This document shows positions 6,836 through 12,322 of a stretch of 12,322 nucleotides of DNA, piece by piece (the stretch's first letter is position 1; every line of letters starts with the position of its first letter). Origin of the DNA: Candidatus Sericytochromatia bacterium (lineage in GTDB: Bacteria; Cyanobacteriota; Sericytochromatia; JACMPN01). The stretch covers positions 1-12,322 of the forward strand of contig JACMPN010000219.1 in the NCBI GenBank assembly GCA_014377495.1. Direction: 5' to 3'. Under the pieces are notes generated by a model, which was given only the letters and a program-made list of their open reading frames with translations, searched no databases and was not told where the DNA came from. A program made the translations under genes and the position numbers.

Positions 6836-7495
6836 TTACAGCCGGCTGGCGACGAGGTTGATCGTTATGGCGATGATCACGGTGGCAAAGACGAAGCTGA
6901 GCATGGCATGGCGGATCACCACCCGGCGCAGCCGTCGTTGGGTGATGACGATATCCGATACCTGGAAGGTCATGCCGATGGTGATGGCAAAATAAATGAA
7001 ATCGAAGTCGTCCGGCTCTTCATCACCGGGGAATGCCAAGCCGCTCGCGCTGTGTCCGCTGCCATAGTAGAGGTGGGCGTAGTGCAGGGCGTAGAGGGTG
7101 TGGGTGAGCAGCCAGCCCATGACGAGGGCGGCGATGCAGAGGGCGTAAAACAGCGACGAGGCCTGTGATGACAAGGTCCCGGAATGATCCAGGAAGACGA
7201 CGGCCGCAAAGAAACTGGCAATGGAGCCCAACAGCAGCAGGGTGAAGATCGTGCGGCGGGACGGATCCTCACGCTTGGCATAGGCCCGCGTGTGCTCTGG
7301 CGTAGCTTGGACGACGACCCCCCAGATCAGCACCAGGTAGGCCAGGGCAAAGGCATCCCACGTGGCCAGCAGAGTGAGGATCACGCCATGCCGGGTGATG
7401 GTCAGCCAGCCTGTCGCCAGGGCAAACGCCGAGGCGTGGGCGAGACGGCTGCTGGCGGTCAGGCGGAGTAAAAACGGCACCTGGGGCGTGGGCAC
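6836..7495 (-). CDS. DUF1345 family membrane protein
   Basis: A 219-residue polytopic membrane protein of the DUF1345 family; its biochemical function is unknown. Hydrophobic segments lie at about residues 20-34, 37-63, 83-102, 112-137, 165-180 (short) and 193-215. The family-typical patches are ALHYAHLYYG (136-145) and the acidic-aromatic DDFDFIYFAITIGMTFQVSD (162-181). GTG 7495 is taken as the start because GAGGA lies 7 nt upstream on the minus strand. It is the first gene of a two-gene operon with the OsmC peroxidase and is divergent from the adenylate kinase gene, so its promoter should lie in 7496-7612. Association with OsmC suggests a stress-related role, which is inference. Confidence 0.88.
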   Translation of the reverse strand: MPTPQVPFLLRLTASSRLAHASAFALATGWLTITRHGVILTLLATWDAFALAYLVLIWGVVVQATPEHTRAYAKREDPSRRTIFTLLLLGSIASFFAAVVFLDHSGTLSSQASSLFYALCIAALVMGWLLTHTLYALHYAHLYYGSGHSASGLAFPGDEEPDDFDFIYFAITIGMTFQVSDIVITQRRLRRVVIRHAMLSFVFATVIIAITINLVASRL

Positions 7496-7639
7496 GGCGG
7501 GTCCTCGGAATGCACACGGGACAGTGGGATTTTGTTGCCTGCATTATGACACGGCGGCAGGTTCAGTCCGTGTCCCGATCCGCCGAAGGGGAATAAGGAA
7601 TAGAGAACGCTGTTGTGGTGGATGGAGGGGCCCGCGCCA
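7496..7639. promoter_or_regulatory. Divergent control region, DUF1345-osmC / adenylate kinase
   Basis: This gap must drive both divergent transcripts. GACACGG (7548-7554) and CCGTGTC (7568-7574) form a perfect inverted repeat with a 13-nt spacer. CGGGACA (7517-7523) also pairs with TGTCCCG (7571-7577), so the right arm could pair with either left arm. On the minus strand CATAAT (complement of 7543-7548) resembles a -10 box for the operon but lacks a good -35. GGAGGGG (7624-7630) is the ribosome binding site for the kinase start at 7640. Confidence 0.4.
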
Positions 7640-8446
7640 ATGGGAAGGGGAACAGGGTGTCCACGTTCAGTCGTGGGTTTGGGGGCGCTGCTGGTGATGT
7701 GGGCGGTGGGCGGTACGGCCATGGCGGCACCGCTACCGGCGGATCGGGCCATGGTCCCGTTTGCCGTGTCCGAGACGGGGCTGCGGCCTGCCGCCCGCAT
7801 CGTCCTGCTCGGGCCGCCCGGTGCGGGCAAAGCCACCCAGGCGGCCCGTCTGGCCAAGTCCAACGGGGTACCGGCCATCTCCACAGGGCAGCTGTTGCGG
7901 GACGCCGCGGCCGTCGTGACGATGCAGGGCACGGAGATCAAGGCCATCCTCGAGCGGGGCGATGTGGTCCCGGATGACATCGTGATCGCCTTACTCAAAG
8001 CCCGGCTGAAACAGCCCGATGCGGCGGACGGCTGGATCCTGCACGGGTTTCCCCGCACCCTGCTGCAGGCCCTGGCGCTCGACCATATGCTGGTCCAGGT
8101 CAAGCAGGCGGTGTCGCTCGTCGTGTCCCTGCAGGTGCCCGAAAAGGTCATGGTCGAACGGCTCGTGCACCGGCAGGTCTGCCGCACCTGCAGCCGGACG
8201 TACAACACCGAAACCAATCCGCCCGCCAAGCCGGGGATCTGTGATGACGACAGGGGTGAATTGATCCACCGGGACGAGGACGATGAAAAGAACGCGACTC
8301 AGCGGATTGAGGACCAACTCCGGCTGAACGAGGAAATGAAGGCGTATTACGGCAGCCGGGACATGTATTTGGGGGTGGACGGGGCCCAATCGATCGACTC
8401 TATTCAACGGGCGATCGAATCGGCCCTGCAGCAGCGCCGAGGCTAA
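7640..8446 (+). CDS. Adenylate kinase with apparent N-terminal signal peptide
   Basis: A 268-residue adenylate kinase (ATP + AMP to 2 ADP). P-loop GPPGAGKATQ (58-67, Lys64), AMP-site ISTGQLLR (Arg87), GFPRT (Arg139), and LID arginines 174, 178, 211 and 222 are all in place. The LID carries a zinc-type C-x2-C...C-x2-D set (Cys181, Cys184, Cys201, Asp204). Unusually, the P-loop is preceded by 57 residues instead of about 6. These begin MGRGTGCPRS, then a hydrophobic core VVGLGALLVMWAVGG, then TAMA-AP, an A-x-A cleavage site after Ala29: a textbook Sec signal peptide. ATG 7640 is chosen because GGAGGGG lies 9 nt upstream. In-frame ATG 7721 and 7751 would give cytoplasmic forms but lack such a site. 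Export is predicted, not shown. Another adk gene would be expected elsewhere in the genome. Confidence 0.85.
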   Translation: MGRGTGCPRSVVGLGALLVMWAVGGTAMAAPLPADRAMVPFAVSETGLRPAARIVLLGPPGAGKATQAARLAKSNGVPAISTGQLLRDAAAVVTMQGTEIKAILERGDVVPDDIVIALLKARLKQPDAADGWILHGFPRTLLQALALDHMLVQVKQAVSLVVSLQVPEKVMVERLVHRQVCRTCSRTYNTETNPPAKPGICDDDRGELIHRDEDDEKNATQRIEDQLRLNEEMKAYYGSRDMYLGVDGAQSIDSIQRAIESALQQRRG

Positions 8447-8521
8447 GGTATGTTGCCGAGGACTGGACAGATCCCGGACCATGGGCAGTTTCAGGAACTA
8501 AAACAAAGTACCGCTTAAAAG

Positions 8522-8560
8522 TCCCTCGCCCCGGCGGGGGAGCGTTGCGGGTGAGGGGGG
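8522..8560. repeat. REP-like intergenic repeat, degenerate
   Basis: The stretch starting CCCTCGCCCCGGCGGGGG and ending GGGTGAGGGG has the layout of a repeat common between genes in many proteobacteria: a CCCTC...CCCC/GGGG...GAG stem followed by GGGTGAGGG. Here the stem is imperfect. It lies between the stops of the adenylate kinase and the convergent 97-aa ORF, the usual place for such elements. The match is to a remembered consensus. Confidence 0.5.
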
Positions 8561-8575
8561 CAAAACTGGTGCCTG

Positions 8576-8869
8576 TCAGCCTTTCGGGGCCCGTGTCTGG
8601 ATGTACCCGTACCAGAAGGTGACTGTCTCGCCGATCGTGGTGGTCGGGTAGATCCGGGCCCGGCGATACAGGTCGCCCGTCTCATTGTTGCCGAGGATGA
8701 AATCCAGCGTCGCCCAGGTCTCGGCATCGGCATAGGGAGTCTCGGCGAACCCGGGCCAGTCGCCTTGGACGAAGCCGGAATCGGTCGCCCCGACCCGGGG
8801 ATCGGCAAAAAGTCGGCAGCCCATCAGTGAGCCAATGTGCTGCCGGTCCGCGTAGATGTAGAGATCCAT
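8576..8869 (-). CDS. Hypothetical 97-residue protein
   Basis: I do not recognise this protein. It is a short, soluble, acidic-to-neutral polypeptide beginning MDLYIYADRQHIGSLMGCRL, with one Cys (Cys18), several Trp and Tyr residues (including TFWYGYIQTR near the end), and no signal peptide or membrane helix. ATG (8867-8869) is the only sensible start: an in-frame TAG lies two codons upstream, and a clear Shine-Dalgarno sequence is lacking. No overlapping better ORF explains the region, and its amino-acid composition looks protein-like rather than the Arg/Pro/Ala-rich shadows common here. It is divergent from the large helicase gene, so the two might share control, but nothing ties their functions together. 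Confidence 0.6.
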   Translation of the reverse strand: MDLYIYADRQHIGSLMGCRLFADPRVGATDSGFVQGDWPGFAETPYADAETWATLDFILGNNETGDLYRRARIYPTTTIGETVTFWYGYIQTRAPKG

Positions 8870-9036
8870 GGCCTATCGTTTCCGGATGAATGTCACCGGG
8901 ACAGCATAATCCGGGCGGCCGCAATTTGGGGGCGGGCGCTGCCCGCTGTCACACCGCCGCCCCAAAATCCGCTTACACGTCACTGTCTGTCAGCCTATGC
9001 TTGAGGGGCTGATTCGGTGGGAGGAGTTGTTTGCGC
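8870..9036. promoter_or_regulatory. Divergent spacer with nested hairpins before the helicase gene
   Basis: GCGGGC (8932-8937) GCT GCCCGC (8941-8946) is a perfect hairpin. Around it TTTGGGGGCGG (8924-8934) can pair with CCGCCCCAAA (8957-8966, one bulge), giving two mutually exclusive stems. This resembles a control element more than a terminator, since both flanking genes read away from it. GGAGGAG at 9020-9026 is the ribosome binding site of the helicase gene. No clear -35/-10 pair was found. Confidence 0.4.
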
Positions 9037-12000
9037 TTGGAAACCACGGCTGTCCCGGGAACTGCACCACAGCAGGTGACCACTGCCTTGCGCCTGTCGC
9101 CGGTCGTGTGTTTTGCCATGGAGCAGGCCGGTATCCCGCTGATCCAGAGTCTGGAGATCCGGCACCACGGCCTGACCCCCCTGACCGATCTCCAATTGAC
9201 CGTACAGCTGTCATCAGGGCTGGGCGAGACTGTCCGCTTGGCTTTGTCCGATCTGTATCCAGGCGAGTCCGTGAGCCTGGGGGTGATCGACTATCCCCTC
9301 GCCCTGCAAAAATTGCGGCAGGTCGACGAATCGGAACGGGCGCGTTGGGAGTGGCGCCTGACGAGTGGCGGCAATATCGTGAGCGCGGGCTCTCAGGACG
9401 TGGACGTCCTGGCGTTCAACCATTGGCCGGGATCCCGGGTGACGCCGATGCTGATGGCTGCCTATGTGCTGCCGAACCATCCGGCCGTCGGCACACTGCT
9501 CCTTTCCATACGCGAGCGCTTGCAGGCGCTGACTCACAATCCTGCCCTCGACGGCTATCAGTCCCGGTCGCTGAGCCGGACCACGGCCATGGTGCAGGCC
9601 GTCTACGACACGATTCAGGCCAGCGGATTAACCTATGCCGAGGTCCCGGCGAGTTTTGAGGCGGCGGGCCAAAAGGTCCGCCTGCCGGATCGCCTGATGC
9701 AGGACAAAGTCGGCTGTTGCCTGGACATCAGCCTGTTGGTGGCGGCGTGTTTCGAGCAGATGGGGCTCCATCCGCTGATCGCCATGATCGAGGGACATGC
9801 GTTTGTCGGTGTGTGGCTCGTGGAGGATCGGTTTCCCGAAGGGGTGGTCGACGATGCCGCCCGGATCCGTACTGCCATGGCGTTGGGTCACCTGCTCATG
9901 TGCGATTCCTCCGCCATGGTGGATGCCCGCCGGCCCACCCTGGGCCAGGCTGTGACCATCGCCCAGGGACATTTGGCCGACGATGCCGGGTTTCGCTACG
10001 TGCTGGACCTTCGTGCCGTGCGCCTGGCCGGATACCGGCCCATGCCCTTGCGTATGGCGACCCTGACGGACGTCGCCGCCGTGGTTCTGCCGATGGACCG
10101 GGATCCGGTACCGGTTGTGGATCCGGCCACGCCGGCCGTCGCGCCGGCCGTCGCGCCGAACGTGGATGGCACCCGGGCCCGGTTGCTGCGCTGGCAGGAA
10201 AAGCTCCTCGATCTGTCGTTGCGCAACCGCCTGCTGAACTTTCCAATGCCGCCCCGGGCCGCCGTTTTGCTGGACGTGCCGGATCTGGCCCGGCTCGAAG
10301 CCCGGCTGGCGGCCGACGTGACGTTTGAGCTCCTGCCGCCGCCAGCGATCCCTGGCGAGGATCAACGGGATGCCACCCTGGCCAAGCAACGCATGCCGAC
10401 AGAGGAATGGCAGTCGCTGCTCCTGGAGGATCTCGGCAAAGGCGTGCTGCATGCGGCCATGGGTGACGAGGCGCTCATGCGCACCCTGAAAGGTCTCGAC
10501 CGGGAGACCCGGGCAGCCTTTGAAGAGAGCGGCGTCCATTCCCTGTATCTCGCCTGCGGCTTCCTGCGCTGGTACGAGTCGCTCCAGGCCGATAAGGCGC
10601 GGTTTGCCCCACTGCTGCTGTATCCCGTCACGGTGGCCTTCGACCGGGGCACACGGCGCTATACCGTGCGACGCCAGTCGGAAGAGCCGGTCGCCAACAT
10701 CACGCTGGTCGAAAAGATGCGGCGGGACTTCGACGTGGACCTCTCCGCCCTGCTTACGCCCGAGTCGGACGACAGTGGGCTGGATCTGGCCCGTCTGCTC
10801 CGGCAGGTACGCGAGGCGGTCCGCCAGATGCCCCGCTGGGACGTGGCGGAACAGGCGGCGATCGGCCAGTTTTCCTTTACCAAGTTCCTGATGTGGCGGG
10901 ATCTGGCCGCCAATGCCGCCACACTGCTGGCCAATCCTGTCGTCCGCCACCTGGCGTCGCCGGAGCAGGGCGGTTTTGAGCAGGCGGTTGCAGCCGTTTC
11001 CGCCGAGACGCTGGATGCCGATCTGCCGCCCGAAGCCATCCCCTGTGTCGTGGATGCCGATTCCACCCAGATGGCGGCGATCGCTTCGGCCCTGGCCGGG
11101 CGCAATTTCGTCCTGCAGGGTCCGCCCGGCACCGGCAAGTCCCAAACCATCACCAATATGGTGGCTGCCCTCGTGTTTCAGGGCAAGTCCGTCCTGTTCG
11201 TCTCTGAAAAAATGGCCGCACTCGATGTCGTGCACCGGCGGCTGCAGGAAGTGGGACTTGGGGACTTTTGCCTGGAGTTGCACAGCCACAAGAGTAACAA
11301 GCGGGCCGTCGTCGAATCCTTCATGACCACGCTGCGCCGGGCGGATCGGGTCGGCAGTGTGCCTTGGGAAAGCCGGTCCCGGGAGTTGCAGACCCTGCGT
11401 GCCCGGCTGAACGAGCTGACCCAGGCCCTGCACCGTCCCCAGCCGGTCGGCTGGACGTTCCATCAGGCGGTGGCACGTCTGGTGGGTGTGGCGGCGGCGC
11501 CGGAAGTGCGCTTTGCCATGCCGGGCGTCGGGGGACTGACGGCGGACACGTACCGGACGATGGTCGATCAGGTGGCGGAGTTCGCCGTCCGGGCCCAGGC
11601 TGTCGGCACGGTGGCGACGAACGTCTGGCAGCATTGCCGGGCTGCCGACTGGACGGCGGCGGGGGACGAAGTCCTGCAGGACCGTCTCGCCGACGTGCTC
11701 ATTGCCCTGGCTGCCGTCGAGCAGGCTGTGATCCCGCTGGCCAAGGCGCTGAACGTCCGTCCGGGGGGCTCGACCGCCACGCTGAAAGCCTGGTCGGATC
11801 TGGCCCGCTCCCTGGCTGTCGCCGCGGTGCCGGCGGGAGCCTTGATGGAGCCGGATTGGCTGGCGCATGAACGGCGGGCCCATGCGTACGTCGCGGCCCA
11901 GCGGGACCACGATCGCCGGCGGGCCGAGCTGGCGTCACGGTGGGAGGTCGCATTTCTGGCGAGCGATATCTCCGGGCACCGGCAGCAGTTCCGCAAGGCG

Positions 12001-12322
12001 CAGGACGCCTGGCCTGTTGTATCGGACATCCTGGCGTGGCAGGCAAAGCGGGCCCTCGGGACGAGCTGTCGGGAGCCCGATCAGTCGACGGCCGACATGG
12101 TGGCCGATCTCGAGGGCATCGCTCGCCTGCAGGCGGACGCTGCCGCCCTGGCCCAGGACCGGACCTGGTTGTGGGAGCGGTTGGACGGCCTGTGGGGTGG
12201 TAATTCAGAGTCACTGGGCGAGGCGGAGCGGTTGCTGACGCTGGCGGCGATTGCTGCTGCCGTGGTCGAGCCTTTTCGAGCCGCCGGGCTGGTCACGGCC
12301 CAGGAGCTGATGGCCGTGGCCA
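9037..12322 (+). CDS. DUF4011 family superfamily 1 helicase, 5' part (runs off window)
   Basis: An open frame of 1095 codons with no stop before the window end. Residues 1-200 hold a beta-rich region (LRLSPVVCFAMEQAGIPLIQ; SLEIRHHGL). Residues 226-261 form a transglutaminase-like segment, GCCLDISLLVAACFEQMGL then EGHAFVGVWL, with putative Cys228 and His254. After a Pro/Ala/Val linker (356-378) comes the DUF4011 signature RWQEKLLDLSLRNRLLNF (385-402). Walker A GPPGTGKS is at 695-702 (Lys701), followed by motif Ia-like VLFVSEKMAALDVVHRRLQE and CLELHSHKSNKR. Residues about 760-1095 are helical, without recognised motifs. Family members are about 1500-2000 residues, so Walker B, later helicase motifs and any C-terminal nuclease lie outside. 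TTG 9037 is chosen because GGAGGAG (9020-9026) is 10 nt upstream; a stop at 9010-9012 limits the frame, and TTG 9031 or ATG 9118 are alternatives. A nucleic-acid translocase, possibly defensive, is inferred. Confidence 0.88.
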   Translation, partial: METTAVPGTAPQQVTTALRLSPVVCFAMEQAGIPLIQSLEIRHHGLTPLTDLQLTVQLSSGLGETVRLALSDLYPGESVSLGVIDYPLALQKLRQVDESERARWEWRLTSGGNIVSAGSQDVDVLAFNHWPGSRVTPMLMAAYVLPNHPAVGTLLLSIRERLQALTHNPALDGYQSRSLSRTTAMVQAVYDTIQASGLTYAEVPASFEAAGQKVRLPDRLMQDKVGCCLDISLLVAACFEQMGLHPLIAMIEGHAFVGVWLVEDRFPEGVVDDAARIRTAMALGHLLMCDSSAMVDARRPTLGQAVTIAQGHLADDAGFRYVLDLRAVRLAGYRPMPLRMATLTDVAAVVLPMDRDPVPVVDPATPAVAPAVAPNVDGTRARLLRWQEKLLDLSLRNRLLNFPMPPRAAVLLDVPDLARLEARLAADVTFELLPPPAIPGEDQRDATLAKQRMPTEEWQSLLLEDLGKGVLHAAMGDEALMRTLKGLDRETRAAFEESGVHSLYLACGFLRWYESLQADKARFAPLLLYPVTVAFDRGTRRYTVRRQSEEPVANITLVEKMRRDFDVDLSALLTPESDDSGLDLARLLRQVREAVRQMPRWDVAEQAAIGQFSFTKFLMWRDLAANAATLLANPVVRHLASPEQGGFEQAVAAVSAETLDADLPPEAIPCVVDADSTQMAAIASALAGRNFVLQGPPGTGKSQTITNMVAALVFQGKSVLFVSEKMAALDVVHRRLQEVGLGDFCLELHSHKSNKRAVVESFMTTLRRADRVGSVPWESRSRELQTLRARLNELTQALHRPQPVGWTFHQAVARLVGVAAAPEVRFAMPGVGGLTADTYRTMVDQVAEFAVRAQAVGTVATNVWQHCRAADWTAAGDEVLQDRLADVLIALAAVEQAVIPLAKALNVRPGGSTATLKAWSDLARSLAVAAVPAGALMEPDWLAHERRAHAYVAAQRDHDRRRAELASRWEVAFLASDISGHRQQFRKAQDAWPVVSDILAWQAKRALGTSCREPDQSTADMVADLEGIARLQADAAALAQDRTWLWERLDGLWGGNSESLGEAERLLTLAAIAAAVVEPFRAAGLVTAQELMAVA
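10130..10158 (+). repeat. 12-nt in-frame tandem repeat in the helicase linker
   Basis: CGCCGGCCGTCG is repeated exactly (10130-10141, 10142-10153) with a partial third copy. It encodes the Pro-Ala-Val-Ala repeat of the linker between the transglutaminase-like and DUF4011 parts. Because the unit is a multiple of three, copy-number change would lengthen or shorten the linker without breaking the frame. Confidence 0.75.

Noticed and set aside
8997..9659. 220-codon plus-strand frame starting ATG 8997
   Set aside because: It overlaps the helicase N-terminus in another frame, is Arg/Pro/Gly-rich, and lacks a ribosome binding site. The helicase frame has homology over the same bases.
9628..11910. 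760-codon open frame on the minus strand
   Set aside because: It is antisense to the helicase coding frame, is rich in Arg, Gly, His and Gln as expected of a GC-rich shadow, and shows no family motif. The plus-strand frame has Walker A and DUF4011 signatures.
1..12322. tRNA, rRNA, CRISPR arrays, transposases or integrases
   Set aside because: I looked for cloverleaf-like segments, regularly spaced direct repeats and transposase motifs and saw none. The inverted repeats found are isolated and do not bracket a coding cassette.

Overview
This is a GC-rich window, by eye well above 60% GC. The codon use, the proteobacterial-type intergenic repeat at about 8522-8560 and the gene families suggest a free-living Gram-negative bacterium, probably a proteobacterium. 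The sequence does not fix the genus, and there is no rRNA, tRNA, CRISPR array or transposase.

Layout from left to right. (1) 233-2359 (+): OPT-family oligopeptide transporter, followed by a perfect 34-nt palindrome. (2) 2569-3018 (+): small universal stress protein whose stop codon lies inside a roughly 126-nt near-perfect inverted repeat. (3) 3214-3996 (+): alpha/beta-hydrolase esterase, convergent with (4) 4009-4476 (-): PaaI-type hotdog thioesterase. (5) 4601-5061 (+): remains of a peroxide-detoxification operon, with a peroxiredoxin (AhpC-type) fragment missing both ends followed by an AhpD N-terminal fragment. (6) 5245-6372 (+): membrane fatty acid desaturase, convergent with and sharing a CTAG stop with (7) 6369-6824 (-): OsmC-type peroxidase, which lies downstream of and close behind (8) 6836-7495 (-): DUF1345 membrane protein. 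(9) 7640-8446 (+): adenylate kinase that appears to begin with a Sec signal peptide. (10) 8576-8869 (-): unrecognised 97-aa protein. (11) 9037 to the window end (+): 5' half of a very large DUF4011-type superfamily 1 helicase carrying an N-terminal transglutaminase-like segment.

Themes. USP, the Prx/AhpD remnant and OsmC point to stress and peroxide handling. OsmC next to a desaturase would fit protection of unsaturated lipids, but that link is inference. Most genes look like single transcription units; the only clear operon is DUF1345-osmC. The two observations most worth following are the apparently exported adenylate kinase and the eroded peroxiredoxin/ahpD pair. The large helicase belongs to a widespread but poorly characterised family, and its C-terminal half lies beyond the window.
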